A DNA stretch of 64,000 nt, taken from the NCBI GenBank assembly GCA_018223125.1, contig JAAEZA010000006.1, forward strand, positions 44,026-108,025. Direction: 5' to 3'. The notes beneath the pieces were generated by a model. The model was not told the origin of the DNA. It saw nothing but the letters and a program-made list of their open reading frames with translations, and did no database searches. Numbering within the stretch: the first letter of the stretch is position 1; each line of letters starts with the position of its first letter. This stretch comes from Paracoccaceae bacterium (GTDB taxonomy: Bacteria > Pseudomonadota > Alphaproteobacteria > Rhodobacterales > Rhodobacteraceae). The translations under genes and the position numbers were made by a program. Below, in pieces: positions 37,393 to 46,837 of the stretch.

Positions 37393-37425
37393 AAAAACCC
37401 CGCAGCCTTCACTGCGGGGTTTTTT
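37393..37425. terminator. Bidirectional terminator between hom and atpF
   Basis: CCCCGCAG (37398-37405) pairs with CTGCGGGG (37412-37419), with five A before and six T after. It can end hom transcription on the plus strand and the atp operon on the minus strand. Confidence 0.92.
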
Positions 37426-37477
37426 GTATCGTAGCGCCAGAGACAGACCCCGCTAAAAGGTCCGTCCGACAGTCAGA

Positions 37478-38038
37478 TTAGTGCAGCTTTTCGCCCACAT
37501 CCTTAATGGAAGCGTCGATCAGCGCGCCTGCGTCTTTTGCTGTCATGCCTTTGGCGATCACGTCGCTGGCTGCAGCTACAGCTACAGCGATAGCACGATC
37601 CCGCACGTCCTTGATCGCGGCAGCTTGCGCGGATGCGATCTGGTCCTCGGCCCCTTGCAGACGACGTGCGATAGAGACTTTGATGTCTTCTTTCGCCTGT
37701 TCGGCTGCGCGGCTGGCCTCGGCCTTGGCGGTTTCGATGATGTGGTCGGCCTGCTCGGACACTTCCTTCTGCTTGCGCTCGTAAGTGGCCAGAATGCTCT
37801 GGGCTTCTTCGCGCAGGGCACGGGCTTCATCCAGCTCGGACTGGATGTCAGTCGCACGTTTGTCCAGCAAACCGGCTACCTTCGCAGGAACCTTCAGATA
37901 AACCAGAACCGCGATGAAGATCACAAATGCGATTGTGACCACAAAGTCGGTGTTGGCCATGCTGAAGAATGGACCACTGGCGGCGAACGCCGGAGCGGAC
38001 GACAGGGCGAGGGCTGCGAGAGTGTTGAGAATTTTCAT
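37478..38038 (-). CDS. atpF: F0F1 ATP synthase subunit b
   Basis: Peripheral-stalk subunit of the proton ATP synthase. The 186-residue protein has one N-terminal helix (DFVVTIAFVIFIAVLVYLKVPAKVAGLLDKRATDIQ, seen as FVVTIAFVIFIAVLVYLK) followed by a long charged coiled coil. An apparent N-terminal signal-like stretch (ILNTLAALALSSAPAFAAS) precedes it, as in other Rhodobacterales b subunits. A GTG three codons upstream overlaps the b' stop; the ATG at 38038 is preferred because AAAGGG lies eight bases before it. Confidence 0.92.
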   Translation of the reverse strand: MKILNTLAALALSSAPAFAASGPFFSMANTDFVVTIAFVIFIAVLVYLKVPAKVAGLLDKRATDIQSELDEARALREEAQSILATYERKQKEVSEQADHIIETAKAEASRAAEQAKEDIKVSIARRLQGAEDQIASAQAAAIKDVRDRAIAVAVAAASDVIAKGMTAKDAGALIDASIKDVGEKLH

Positions 38039-38043
38039 AGTCT

Positions 38044-38574
38044 TCACCCTTTCAGCCGTGCAGATACAGCCGCCTTGACCGCTGCTTTATCCGCTGCTGC
38101 CGGCATAACCTTAGCCACAATGGCTTCGGCTGTGTCATTCGCAACTTCTTCGATCGCGCTCATGGCGGAGTCGCGGATTTCTTTGATCGCAGCTTCGGAT
38201 TCTGCCGATTTCGCAGCAATTTCCGCATCTGCTTTCGCCATTGCCACATCCACATCTTTCTGGATTTCGGCACGGGTTGCCTCGACAATAGCCTGCGCTT
38301 CGGCACGGGCATCCACCAGTGCTTTGTTATACGCAGCCTCTGCCTCGACAGCTTTGGCTTTCATTTGCTCGGCTTTGTCGAGATCGCCCTGGATGGCGCC
38401 ATGCCGTTCCGCAAGAACCGAAGCGATACGCGGAAGCGCCACGCGGCTCATGACGAAATAGATAACGACCAGAGTAACCAGCAACCAGAAGATCTGGTTC
38501 GGAAAAGTCGAGAAGTCCAGCTGCGGCATACCCTGGGCATGCTCGGTTGCAGCTCCGTTTGTTTCAGTTGCCAT
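38044..38574 (-). CDS. atpF2: F0F1 ATP synthase subunit b'
   Basis: Second stalk subunit, typical of photosynthetic and alphaproteobacterial enzymes that use a b/b' heterodimer. The 176-residue protein has a membrane helix ([27 protein letters not shown]) and a long Ala/Glu/Lys coiled coil. It lies six bases before atpF and 75 bp after atpE. Confidence 0.93.
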   Translation of the reverse strand: MATETNGAATEHAQGMPQLDFSTFPNQIFWLLVTLVVIYFVMSRVALPRIASVLAERHGAIQGDLDKAEQMKAKAVEAEAAYNKALVDARAEAQAIVEATRAEIQKDVDVAMAKADAEIAAKSAESEAAIKEIRDSAMSAIEEVANDTAEAIVAKVMPAAADKAAVKAAVSARLKG

Positions 38575-38649
38575 GGCAACCTCCGTTCAGCTTAAGAACC
38601 AAAGGGCGGGCCGAATGGCCCAACCCTTACGTACTTCGGTTCGGTTGGC

Positions 38650-38892
38650 TTAAACGGCAAACATCAGCAGCAGCGCAACGAGGAACGAGAAGATCCCCAG
38701 AGCTTCGGCAAACGCGATACCAATGAACATGGTCGCTGTTTGGCCGGCAGCCGCAGCAGGGTTACGCAGAGCGCCGGACAGGTAGTTGCCTACAACGTTG
38801 CCCACACCGATGGCTGCGCCACCCATGCCAACACTTGCCAGGCCTGCGCCAAGGAATGCACCCATTTGTGCCAGATCGCCTTCGATTGCCAT
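38650..38892 (-). CDS. atpE: F0F1 ATP synthase subunit c
   Basis: Rotor-ring subunit, 80 residues, two hydrophobic helices. The first is Gly-rich ([21 protein letters not shown]), the loop has the conserved R-N-P in LRNPAA, and the second helix carries the ion-binding glutamate in FAEALGIF at about residue 63. No Na+-type ligand set is evident, so proton coupling is expected. Confidence 0.96.
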   Translation of the reverse strand: MAIEGDLAQMGAFLGAGLASVGMGGAAIGVGNVVGNYLSGALRNPAAAAGQTATMFIGIAFAEALGIFSFLVALLLMFAV

Positions 38893-38938
38893 TTTTTTTC
38901 TCCTTAAGATTCTAATGACGTAGATAGTTTACTCGGAC

Positions 38939-39700
38939 TTAGTGCGACGGATGCAGAGCATCTTTGAGGTATACACAAGTCAGAATGGTGAACACGTAAG
39001 CCTGAATGCAGACCACGAGCGTTTCCAGCGCATAGATCGCAACGATCGCGCCAATTGCAGCAGGGGAGATAAAGGTTACAACTGCGAACCCTGCAAAAAC
39101 CTTGATAACAGCGTGTCCCGCCATCATGTTCCCTGCCAGACGAATGGAGTGGCTGACCGGACGCACGAAGTAAGAGATCACTTCGATCAGTGCGAGGATC
39201 GGGCGCAGCGCCAGAGGTGCCGCAGAAACCCAGAACAGGGACAGGAAGGAGGCGCCGTTTTTCACGAAGCCCAGAACTGTTACAGCGACAAACACGATCA
39301 GGGCGAGCGTTGCCGTCACAGCGATGTGGCTTGTTGTGGTAAAGGACGCTGGCAGCAGGCCGACAACGTTTGCCACAAGAATGAAGATGAACAGCGAGAA
39401 GATGTAAGGGAAGTACTTCAGACCGTCCTTGCCGGTAATGTCTTCAACCATTTTGTAGATAAAGACGTAGATTACTTCGGCGATGGACTGGCTGCGGCTT
39501 GGCACGATGGCGCGGCCCCGTGTGCCCAGAACCATCAGCGCGATGGCGCAAAGCACGGTGATCCCCAACCACAGCGTTGCATTGGTGATTGTGAACATGC
39601 CGATGTCGCTACCGCCAAACAGCGGCTTGACCAGAAACTGGTCCATTGGATGAATGGCGAGCTCAAGCTCCTGTTCGACTGCATCACTTTCAATTGCCAC
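38939..39700 (-). CDS. atpB: F0F1 ATP synthase subunit a
   Basis: Stator channel subunit. The 253-residue protein has about five to six helices, with the essential arginine in the stretch [14 protein letters not shown] and [12 protein letters not shown] earlier. It heads, after atpI, the atpB-atpE-atpF2-atpF order. F1 genes are not in the window, in line with the split F0/F1 operons of alphaproteobacteria. Confidence 0.96.
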   Translation of the reverse strand: MAIESDAVEQELELAIHPMDQFLVKPLFGGSDIGMFTITNATLWLGITVLCAIALMVLGTRGRAIVPSRSQSIAEVIYVFIYKMVEDITGKDGLKYFPYIFSLFIFILVANVVGLLPASFTTTSHIAVTATLALIVFVAVTVLGFVKNGASFLSLFWVSAAPLALRPILALIEVISYFVRPVSHSIRLAGNMMAGHAVIKVFAGFAVVTFISPAAIGAIVAIYALETLVVCIQAYVFTILTCVYLKDALHPSH

Positions 39701-39743
39701 GGTCTCGTGTCCTCTTATCGGGCGGAACCCTTATGGTTCCGAA

Positions 39744-40058
39744 TTAACTATCGTGCGTTTCCGCGTTTTTCTTTGTGATCTCTTCGGCGGATCGCATCAT
39801 CGCGCGCACCCCGCCGGCGAAACCCAGCATTGTAAATATGACCAGAAGAACCGGCGTGGTGCCAAATGCACGATCCAATCCGTATCCCAGCCCGAAACCC
39901 AGCAGCAAACCCACCACCAGTTCCGTAACCATCCGCCATCCGGCTTGCGCCTGACTGAGGTGATGCTCCTGCGCAGGGGCCGGCTCGTTTGCCTTCCTCT
40001 TTGCCAGAAGCTTTTCCTCAAGGGCGTTCAACCTGTCGGGGTCAGGGCTGTCTGACAT
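39744..40058 (-). CDS. atpI: ATP synthase AtpI-like assembly protein
   Basis: A 104-residue membrane protein with two C-terminal helices (MVTELVVGLLLGFGLGYGLDRAFG and PVLLVIFTMLGFAGGVRAMMR). Matches AtpI/AtpZ-type proteins placed at the head of F0 operons, which help assemble the c ring. The start MSDSPDPDRL was chosen over the longer frame because of position and length; the upstream extension is unlike the family. It lies 43 bp before atpB. Confidence 0.85.
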   Translation of the reverse strand: MSDSPDPDRLNALEEKLLAKRKANEPAPAQEHHLSQAQAGWRMVTELVVGLLLGFGLGYGLDRAFGTTPVLLVIFTMLGFAGGVRAMMRSAEEITKKNAETHDS

Positions 40059-40269
40059 ATGCCGAGCCTCCTTCATCCATGGTAAAACGCCGCTTTGGAC
40101 AGTTGCGCGGAAAATAGCAGGGGCTCGCACAGAGTCAACGGGAATAGCATTTGCCAACACGTTGATTAAAAAGAATATTTCAGGATGTCGCAGGGACGGC
40201 TGCTGCGTAATTGGCGGATTCAGCGCCTTTTCGCTTATTCAACGTTCCGGTTGAATAACAGATGAAGGC

Positions 40270-41160
40270 TCAGCGGGTACGCCATGCGGCGCTTTCCATC
40301 AGCACCCAGTCCCGAAAGACTTTCACCGCCTTGCGCCGCGCCGCGGTGGCATTTGTCAGCAGGTAATATCCCCCCGATTGCACCCCGACATCCGAAAGTT
40401 TGATCAGCCTTCCGGCTTCCACTTCAACAGAGGTAAGCTCTGCAGACATCAGGATTGCCCCCAGTCCCGAAATCGCTGCTTCGATCCCGAGCACAGCATC
40501 CAGCGGCGTGGACAGGTTCAGCGGCCTGTCCGGTACGACGCCCGCGGCGCGGAACCACATCGGCCAGAGCAAGCCGGTGTGTTCCTGTATCAAATGCTGG
40601 CGGGCCAGCAGCGCAAGATCCAGATTGTCCGGATCCAGATCGGCAAAACCCGGTTTGGCGTAAGGGTAAACCGGCGCACGGCTGATTTCGTCATAAGCCG
40701 AGACATCCACCCCTTCGCTGACGTAGCGCAACGCAATGTCGCAATCATGGTTGGCCACATTGGCCAGCGTGTCCGTAACCGTCAGGGTGATCCGCACCTC
40801 CGGATGCAGCGCCGCAAAACGCCCCATGCGGGGGATCAGCCATTTTTGCGCAATAGAAGGTTCGCAGCTCAGGATCACCTGCCCTGCCGGTATATCCGTC
40901 AATCCGTCTGTGGCCTCTGCGATTGTGTCAAACGCCGGACCAATCCGTTCGAGATACCACTGCCCGTTCGGCGTCAGTTCCACCCCGCGTGGCACCGTGC
41001 GGAACAGCGCCACATCCAGCCGCTTTTCCAACCCGCGCACATGACGGCTGATGGCGGAATGGGATACGTTCAGCTCTTGCGCCGCGCGCGTGAAACTGTT
41101 CAGCCGCGCCGCCGATTCAAAGGCACGCAAGGCATTCAGGGGAGGAAGGATTCGAGCCAT
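40270..41160 (-). CDS. LysR family transcriptional regulator (GcvA type)
   Basis: A 296-residue regulator. The N-terminal winged helix is PPLNALRAFESAARLNSFTRAAQELNVSHSAISRHVRGLEKRLDVALF (seen as LNALRAFESAARL and LNVSHSAISRHV), the LNALRAFE start being typical of the GcvA subgroup. The C-terminal LysR substrate domain begins near residue 90. No inducer can be named. It diverges from a DUF1127 gene across about 110 bp, and LysR proteins often control a divergent neighbour, which is weak evidence only. Confidence 0.9.
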   Translation of the reverse strand: MARILPPLNALRAFESAARLNSFTRAAQELNVSHSAISRHVRGLEKRLDVALFRTVPRGVELTPNGQWYLERIGPAFDTIAEATDGLTDIPAGQVILSCEPSIAQKWLIPRMGRFAALHPEVRITLTVTDTLANVANHDCDIALRYVSEGVDVSAYDEISRAPVYPYAKPGFADLDPDNLDLALLARQHLIQEHTGLLWPMWFRAAGVVPDRPLNLSTPLDAVLGIEAAISGLGAILMSAELTSVEVEAGRLIKLSDVGVQSGGYYLLTNATAARRKAVKVFRDWVLMESAAWRTR

Positions 41161-41273
41161 GGCGGACACGTGACTTTTTTGCACAGTACCTGTCAAGTAA
41201 AGCCGTTTGTCCGCACGGCGTAAAGCCCCCAGATTAGAGCCAACGCAACTGATGAAACCGAAAGGGGATGAAA

Positions 41274-41549
41274 ATGGCCCTGATTGAAACACACCCGTCC
41301 CGCAAACTCCGTGCGGCCCTGAACAGCACTCCGAACGCCCTGCGCTCCGGGCTCTCTTTCCTTGACAGACTGCCTCTGCTCGGGCGGTTTCGCAGCGCCG
41401 CTGCAAAGGCGCGCCGGCTGAACCGCCTGCGCCAGATGCCAGAGCATCTGCTGCGGGACATCGGTCTGGACGACGGGGATATAGCGCAACTGCGCCCGAC
41501 GGCTTTTACCTCTGATATGGATGATTCCGACAGCCTGCGTTTAAGGTAA
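41274..41549 (+). CDS. DUF1127 domain protein
   Basis: A 91-residue basic protein ending with the DUF1127 (YjiS) pattern RLNRLRQMPEHLLRDIGLDDGDI. Small DUF1127 proteins in alphaproteobacteria bind RNA or affect phosphate and carbon responses in some species, but nothing specific can be inferred here. AAAGGGG suits the second ATG (41274) rather than the one at 41268. It converges on and overlaps the next MFS gene by nine bases. Confidence 0.82.
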   Translation: MALIETHPSRKLRAALNSTPNALRSGLSFLDRLPLLGRFRSAAAKARRLNRLRQMPEHLLRDIGLDDGDIAQLRPTAFTSDMDDSDSLRLR

Positions 41550-42749
41550 AACGGCATCCTTGGCGGGCGGTGTAACAAGACCCCGCTGCATCGCGCCGCA
41601 GACTGCCCCGATTGCCAGAATAACCGCCGCCGCGACCAGCCCGTAGCCGATGTTGTCAAACGCATCCCCGATCAGCCCCGCCGCATAGGGGCCGATACAC
41701 TGTCCCGTTGCAAACATCACGGTATAAACGCTCATCAACCGGCCCCATGTGTCAGGCGGATTGTTCTGCCGGATAAAACTGGTCACCGAAGTCGGCGGCA
41801 TGAAGACCGTCAGCCCGAACAGCGCCGAAGACACCAGCAGCCCTGTGAGTGTCGGAAACACCACCGGCAACAGTATCGCCACCGCGACACAGCCGTTGGT
41901 CAGCGCGAGGGGCACACCTGACTGGAACCGCCCGATTACGCCGCGCCAGATAAACGATGACAGCAGCGTTCCAACGCCCACAATCGACCAGACGGCTGAG
42001 ACCATCCACGGCCCGGCGCCAAGGCTGCGCATCCATGCGCTCAGGAAAGTCAGATAGACGATATATCCCACAGCAAACATAAAGTAGCCTGCGATCTCGA
42101 ATCCCATACTGCGCAAGCGCGGTGCCGGAGCATCGGTGCCCCTGCGCACGGGCGTTTTCAACTGCCGCGCAGCCCAAAGCGATAAAGGCATCATCAGAAC
42201 ACTGGCCACCCCCATGGACAACCACGCAACCGGCCAAGATCCGGCCCCCTGAAAGGCAAACAGCGGCGGGAAAGTGACAGCGGCCAGCACCATGCCAAGC
42301 CCGCCGCCACCAAAGGTCAGGGCAATTGCCATCGCATTGCGGCGTTGGTCCGCACCAAACAGATTGGACGCCAGCGCCCCTGCGGCGATAAAGACGGGCG
42401 CTGCAAATACGCCGCTGGCAAAGCGCCAGAAGGACAGCACCCAGAAATCCCGTGTCAGCCCGCTGGCCACAAGGGTCAGCGTGGTCAGCACCACACCCCA
42501 TGCAAATAGACGTTCCTGTGCAAAGCGGCGAAACAGCCCGACAGACACAACGGCGCTAAGCAGATAGCCCAGCGCATTGGCGGTATTGATCCATCCCGCC
42601 TGCGCAAACCCCCATCCCAGATCGTCCTGCATCGATGGCAGGATCAACCCGTAAGCAAACCGCGCAAAGCCGCTGGTGATACAGACCCCAAAGGCGAGAC
42701 CCGCCAAAATCCAGAGCGCTTGCGCCCCGCTGTAATTCTGATCCTGCAT
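41541..42749 (-). CDS. YbfB/YjiJ family MFS transporter
   Basis: A 402-residue transporter with about 12 helices. The start FGVCITSGFARFAYGLILPSMQDDLGWGFAQAGWINTANALGYLLSA (seen as GFARFAYGLILPSMQDDL and NTANALGYLLSA) is characteristic of the YbfB/YjiJ subgroup. Substrate unknown. The start MQDQNYSG gives the normal length. It follows the TIGR03084 gene on the minus strand by 26 bp and may be co-transcribed with it. Confidence 0.87.
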   Translation of the reverse strand: MQDQNYSGAQALWILAGLAFGVCITSGFARFAYGLILPSMQDDLGWGFAQAGWINTANALGYLLSAVVSVGLFRRFAQERLFAWGVVLTTLTLVASGLTRDFWVLSFWRFASGVFAAPVFIAAGALASNLFGADQRRNAMAIALTFGGGGLGMVLAAVTFPPLFAFQGAGSWPVAWLSMGVASVLMMPLSLWAARQLKTPVRRGTDAPAPRLRSMGFEIAGYFMFAVGYIVYLTFLSAWMRSLGAGPWMVSAVWSIVGVGTLLSSFIWRGVIGRFQSGVPLALTNGCVAVAILLPVVFPTLTGLLVSSALFGLTVFMPPTSVTSFIRQNNPPDTWGRLMSVYTVMFATGQCIGPYAAGLIGDAFDNIGYGLVAAAVILAIGAVCGAMQRGLVTPPAKDAVLP

Positions 42750-42775
42750 CCGCGTCCTCCCCGCCGCCGCGCTTT

Positions 42776-43576
42776 TTACCGCTCCTGACGGAAGCGGGTT
42801 CCCCTGCGTGGTGGCTTTGACACACCACCGGCAAAACATTGCGCGGTGGTCATCCATTCCGCCGCGACGTCGCCGTGTGCGTGCAGGTCCGTGTCCTTCC
42901 AGTTGCGCGTCTGTGTTACCGTCTGCGCAAAACCGAGTGCTGATCCCGTGATGATGTTATCAGAAAGGTCTTCACCGAAGGTCCAGACCTCGCCGCTGGG
43001 CGCGGTCAGCTTCAGGCAGGGCATGGTTATCGGCACTGGCTTCCCCCGAACCGTAAAGCTCCACCCGAAGGTGTTCACCCCGAGCACGACAATATTGCGG
43101 ATGCGGTCTGTTTCCTGTCGCTCCACCCCCAAAAGATCAAAAACCTCATGGCCGTGGGCCCATGTCTCCATCTGCCGCGCAGTGATGCTGGACCGCGCAC
43201 TCATACTTGGCCCCGCCCAGCGCACACGGGTCTTGGGATCGGCACCTGCATAGGCATCTGCCAGCACCTCACAGCCCTGCTGCCACGCCTGAAACAACGC
43301 CTTGCCCTTCAACCCGTCGAGCCAGGGATACTGCGCCTCCACCATCGTGGCGCCTTTGGCCATCCGCGCGGCAATCTCTCCAAAGAACGCATCAAACCCA
43401 TCCCCGTCGCGCAAGGACAGTTCTGCGGCGTGGTTGAACATGTGCAAATGGCCGAGCACATCGTCTATCGTCCAGCCTTTGAACTGGGTCGGTGTGAAAA
43501 ACGCTTCTTCCGCCAGCGGGGCCAGCACCTCTGCCAGCGCCTCGCTTTCCGCACGGAAATCTTCTGCTTGTTGCAT
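42776..43576 (-). CDS. TIGR03084 family metal-binding protein (DinB/mycothiol-type fold)
   Basis: A 266-residue protein with a helical bundle N-terminal region (LAPLAEEAFFTPTQFKGWTIDDVLGHLHMFNHAAELSL, with GHLHMFNH) and ETWAHGHEVFDLLG, giving histidines placed as in the maleylpyruvate isomerase/DinB superfamily. The family is named for possible metal binding; its reaction is unknown. The start ATG follows GAGCCGTTCCCC. Downstream is the YbfB-type transporter. Confidence 0.8.
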   Translation of the reverse strand: MQQAEDFRAESEALAEVLAPLAEEAFFTPTQFKGWTIDDVLGHLHMFNHAAELSLRDGDGFDAFFGEIAARMAKGATMVEAQYPWLDGLKGKALFQAWQQGCEVLADAYAGADPKTRVRWAGPSMSARSSITARQMETWAHGHEVFDLLGVERQETDRIRNIVVLGVNTFGWSFTVRGKPVPITMPCLKLTAPSGEVWTFGEDLSDNIITGSALGFAQTVTQTRNWKDTDLHAHGDVAAEWMTTAQCFAGGVSKPPRRGTRFRQER

Positions 43577-43665
43577 GGGGAACGGCTCCTTCAGTTCGCC
43601 CTAAACTGCGCCGCGTGCTATAAACTGTCCAGAGCGGTTGCGCGGCATTTCTGCGCTCGGGTTCT

Positions 43666-44112
43666 TCAGGATAACTCCCCCGCCATAACCAGCGGCAGGA
43701 GTTTGTCGCGCTGACTTGCCTCCATCGGCGTCGGTTTGTGCCCGTCAGATGTTACATGGACGTGCACGAAACGCCCGTCCGCCGCAGCTTCGCCGGCACC
43801 GTCACGGAACAATCCGATCTGCCAGACCACAGACGACCCACCCAAACGTTCGATGCGCAGTCCGGCCTGAATCGTCTCCGGAAACATCAGATCACCATGA
43901 TAACGGCAACCGGTTTCCGCCACGATAAAGGCAGTCTCTGTCCCAAAGGTCAGCAGCCCCTGCTCAATCAACCAACCGTTCACAGCTGTATCAAAAAGCT
44001 GGTAGTGCACCGCATTGTTCATATGGCCGTAAAGATCGTTGTCATTCCAGCGGGTCTGCACCGGACGGAACAGGGAATATTCGGACCGCAAGCTCGGGGG
44101 GATACGCGCCAT
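43666..44112 (-). CDS. Acyl-CoA thioesterase (4HBT hotdog fold)
   Basis: A 148-residue hotdog protein: RWNDNDLYGHMNNAVHYQLFDTAVNGWL holds the 4HBT signature (the DLYGHMNNAVY-like segment with the catalytic aspartate). Likely hydrolyses an acyl-CoA; the chain is not known. It diverges from a MaoC dehydratase across about 215 bp. Confidence 0.85.
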   Translation of the reverse strand: MARIPPSLRSEYSLFRPVQTRWNDNDLYGHMNNAVHYQLFDTAVNGWLIEQGLLTFGTETAFIVAETGCRYHGDLMFPETIQAGLRIERLGGSSVVWQIGLFRDGAGEAAADGRFVHVHVTSDGHKPTPMEASQRDKLLPLVMAGELS

Positions 44113-44328
44113 CTGACTGACCTTTTTCTAAACACCAATTCACAGCACCCGGCCGCACGGGACCCTCCCGCAGACAGGGGCGCTTTCGGGCCAAGTGTCC
44201 CTGTAATCGCGCGCCCTTTCAAGCCTTCAAACCCGCCGGAACACTACGTCACGGCGGCTTTACAACGCCCCGCAAAGCGGGTTCACTCTGTCCGAATTAA
44301 ATGGGAGCGGGCCTCGCCCGGAGGAAAC

Positions 44329-44793
44329 ATGATTGAAAAAGCACTTGAACTCCAGACGTCGAAAATCGGCACGGAAACCGGCGTTTCCGACTGGGTCACA
44401 ATCGAACAGGACCGGATCGATACCTTCGCCGAAGTGACGGAAGACCCGCAGTGGATTCACACCGATCCGGAACGGGCAGCGAAAGAAACCCCTTTCGGCG
44501 GCTCTATCGCGCACGGGTTCCTGACCCTGTCCATGGCCTCGAAATTCGCCATCGACACTGCAGAAGATCTGCCGGGGCAGGTGATGGGCATCAACTATGG
44601 CCTGAACAAGGTGCGGTTTCTCAACCCTGTCTGCGCCGGTGACCAGATCCGCGGGCGGTTTGTGCTGAAATCCGTAACACAGAAATCCCCTACACAACTG
44701 CTGTCGGAAAACACCCTGACCATCGAAATCAAGGGCAAGGACACGCCGGCCCTGATCGCGCAATGGCTGGGCATGGCGGTTTTCGAAGCCTGA
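44329..44793 (+). CDS. MaoC family dehydratase
   Basis: A 154-residue hotdog hydratase. The active-site Asp/His appear in FAEVTEDPQWIHTDPERAAKETPFGGSIAHGFLTLSM, with the pattern T/D-x-N/Q-x-x-H...H-G typical of (R)-specific enoyl-CoA hydratases. Acts on an enoyl-CoA, possibly in PHA supply or fatty-acid turnover. The start at 44329 follows GGAGGAAAC, a strong site, although the frame is open far upstream. A GC-rich hairpin follows the stop. Confidence 0.88.
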   Translation: MIEKALELQTSKIGTETGVSDWVTIEQDRIDTFAEVTEDPQWIHTDPERAAKETPFGGSIAHGFLTLSMASKFAIDTAEDLPGQVMGINYGLNKVRFLNPVCAGDQIRGRFVLKSVTQKSPTQLLSENTLTIEIKGKDTPALIAQWLGMAVFEA

Positions 44794-44810
44794 ACCCCGT
44801 AACATCCGGC

Positions 44811-44836
44811 GCCACCGGCCAATCCCCGCCGGTGGC
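44811..44836 (+). terminator. GC-rich hairpin after maoC
   Basis: GCCACCGGC (44811-44819) pairs perfectly with GCCGGTGGC (44828-44836) eighteen bases after the stop codon. There is no T-run, so termination efficiency is uncertain. Confidence 0.4.
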
Positions 44837-44908
44837 ACCACCGTATCGTTTGCCTTCGGGCGCGATCTTACCTACCGTTGGGCAAGCGTATTCAGACAGG
44901 CCGCGCCG

Positions 44909-45343
44909 ATGCCCCCGATAGACCCGACCCTGAACAACAGTCTAGAGCGATTTTTAACCGCGCAAGCACCGGTCTATGACACGGTGCTGTCCGAATTGCG
45001 GGCAGGACGCAAGACAACCCATTGGATGTGGTTTATCTTCCCCCAGTTGCGGGGCTTGGGCCGCAGCACCACGGCCGATTACTTCGGACTGAAAGACATT
45101 GCCGAGGCCCGTTCCTATCTGGCCCATGAAACGCTCGGCGCACGTTTGCGCCAGTGCAGCGGCATCCTTCTGACCACGGGGGACAAAACCGCCTATCAGG
45201 TGTTCGGCTCCCCTGATGATCTGAAGCTTTGTTCCTGCATGACCCTGTTTTCCTCTCTGGCTGAAACCAACTCCCCTTTTGATGAAGTCCTGCGCAAATA
45301 TTTCCCGAACCAGCCCCCTGCCCCCGCTGCTTCGGGCGGATAA
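44909..45343 (+). CDS. DUF1810 family protein
   Basis: A 144-residue protein with the DUF1810 pattern: LERFLTAQAPVYDTVLSELRAGRKTTHWMWFIFPQLRGLGRS (seen as KTTHWMWFIFPQLRGLG), YFGLKDIAEARSYLAHETLGARLR and DLKLCSCMTLFS. Function unknown in the family (related to calpastatin-like nomenclature only by historical error). The stop is followed by the intergenic repeat copy at 45365. It precedes rimO on the same strand by about 100 bp. Confidence 0.88.
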   Translation: MPPIDPTLNNSLERFLTAQAPVYDTVLSELRAGRKTTHWMWFIFPQLRGLGRSTTADYFGLKDIAEARSYLAHETLGARLRQCSGILLTTGDKTAYQVFGSPDDLKLCSCMTLFSSLAETNSPFDEVLRKYFPNQPPAPAASGG

Positions 45344-45364
45344 GCGCCGGAAATCCGGCACACC

Positions 45365-45387
45365 GGCTCTTTTTGGGTCAAATATCC
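45365..45387. repeat. Intergenic repeat, left-half copy
   Basis: GGCTCTTTTTGGG followed by TCAAATATCC; 21 of 23 bases equal the element at 28764-28786. It lies between DUF1810 and rimO. See the finding on this repeat. Confidence 0.5.
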
Positions 45388-45445
45388 AATCCTGACGCCG
45401 CCAAAACCCTTTTCCTTGCGGATAAAAAAACCCTATACCGCAAAA

Positions 45446-46837
45446 ATGAGCCAGAACCCTCCCAGCCTCCGCCCCGACCTTGCCCCGCAAGCCCGTTTCT
45501 CTGATGCCCCGCGCGAGGGCCAGCCGAAAATCGGCATGGTCAGCCTCGGCTGCCCGAAAGCCCTTGTGGATTCCGAACGCATCCTGACAAGGCTGCGGGC
45601 CGAAGGCTATGCCATCTCGCCGGACTATACCGGTGCGGAAGCGGTGATCGTGAACACTTGCGGCTTTCTGGATTCCGCCAAGGCCGAAAGCCTTGAAGCC
45701 ATTGGCGAGGCTTTGAATGAAAATGGCCGTGTGATCGTGACCGGCTGTCTGGGTGCAGAGGAAGACTACATCCGTGGCACCCACCCGAGCGTGCTTGCCG
45801 TGACAGGACCGCACCAATACGAACAGGTGCTGGACGCCGTACATACCGCAGTCCCGCCGCAACCCGATCCGTTTATCGACCTGCTGCCCGCGCAAAACGT
45901 GTCTCTGACGCCGCGCCATTACAGCTATCTGAAGATTTCCGAGGGCTGCAACCACAAGTGCAAGTTCTGCATTATTCCGGACATGCGGGGGCGGCTGGCC
46001 TCCCGTCCGGCCCATGCGGTACTGCGCGAAGCGGAGAAGCTGGTGGATGCAGGGGTGAAGGAACTGCTCGTGATCTCGCAGGATACATCCGCCTACGGTC
46101 TGGACCGCCGCCACGATCTGAACCCGTGGAAAGACGGAGAGGTCCGCTCCCATATCACTGACCTCACCCGCGAACTGGGGCAACTCGGCGCTTGGGTGCG
46201 GCTGCACTATGTTTACCCCTACCCCTTCGTGCGCGACCTGATCCCGATCATGGCGGATCCGAAGAACGGCGTACTGCCCTATCTGGATATACCCTTCCAG
46301 CATTCCCATCCGGATGTTCTCAAACGCATGGCCCGCCCTGCGGCGAGCGCGAAAACGCTGGATGAAATTGCGGCGTGGCGGGCGACCTGCCCCGACATCA
46401 CCCTGCGCTCCACCTTTATCGTCGGCTACCCCGGTGAGACCGAGGCTGAATTCCAGCATCTGCTGGACTGGCTTGACGAGGCGCAACTGGACCGCGTCGG
46501 CTGCTTCCAGTATGAGAACGTGGATGGCGCACGCTCAAACGCCTTACCCGATCATGTGCCCGATGAGGTGAAACAGGACCGCTGGAACCGTTTCATGGAG
46601 AAATCCCAAGCAATCTCCGAGGCAAAGCTGGAAGCCAAAGTCGGCAAAACGATGCAAGTCATCGTGGACAGCGTAGAAGACGACGGCGCCACCTGCCGCA
46701 CCATGGCCGATGCACCGGAAATAGACGGAAACCTGTTCATTGATGAAGGATTTGAAGGGTTGAAAGCCGGTGATCTGGTGACGGTCGAAGTGGACGAAGC
46801 GTCAGAGTATGACTTGTGGGGGAAACCCGTCGTATAA
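45446..46837 (+). CDS. rimO: Ribosomal protein S12 methylthiotransferase
   Basis: Radical-SAM enzyme that adds a methylthio group to Asp of ribosomal protein S12. The 463-residue protein has an N-terminal UPF0004 domain ([19 protein letters not shown] with its cluster cysteines, [27 protein letters not shown]), the radical-SAM CxxxCxxC in [17 protein letters not shown], and a C-terminal TRAM domain ([14 protein letters not shown]...[19 protein letters not shown]). The start [10 protein letters not shown] was chosen over an in-frame TTG ten codons upstream. Confidence 0.96.
   Translation: MSQNPPSLRPDLAPQARFSDAPREGQPKIGMVSLGCPKALVDSERILTRLRAEGYAISPDYTGAEAVIVNTCGFLDSAKAESLEAIGEALNENGRVIVTGCLGAEEDYIRGTHPSVLAVTGPHQYEQVLDAVHTAVPPQPDPFIDLLPAQNVSLTPRHYSYLKISEGCNHKCKFCIIPDMRGRLASRPAHAVLREAEKLVDAGVKELLVISQDTSAYGLDRRHDLNPWKDGEVRSHITDLTRELGQLGAWVRLHYVYPYPFVRDLIPIMADPKNGVLPYLDIPFQHSHPDVLKRMARPAASAKTLDEIAAWRATCPDITLRSTFIVGYPGETEAEFQHLLDWLDEAQLDRVGCFQYENVDGARSNALPDHVPDEVKQDRWNRFMEKSQAISEAKLEAKVGKTMQVIVDSVEDDGATCRTMADAPEIDGNLFIDEGFEGLKAGDLVTVEVDEASEYDLWGKPVV

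Noticed and set aside
44954..46486. 510-codon minus-strand frame over DUF1810 and rimO
   Set aside because: Antisense shadow crossing two unrelated real genes and the spacer between them, with no recognised domain.
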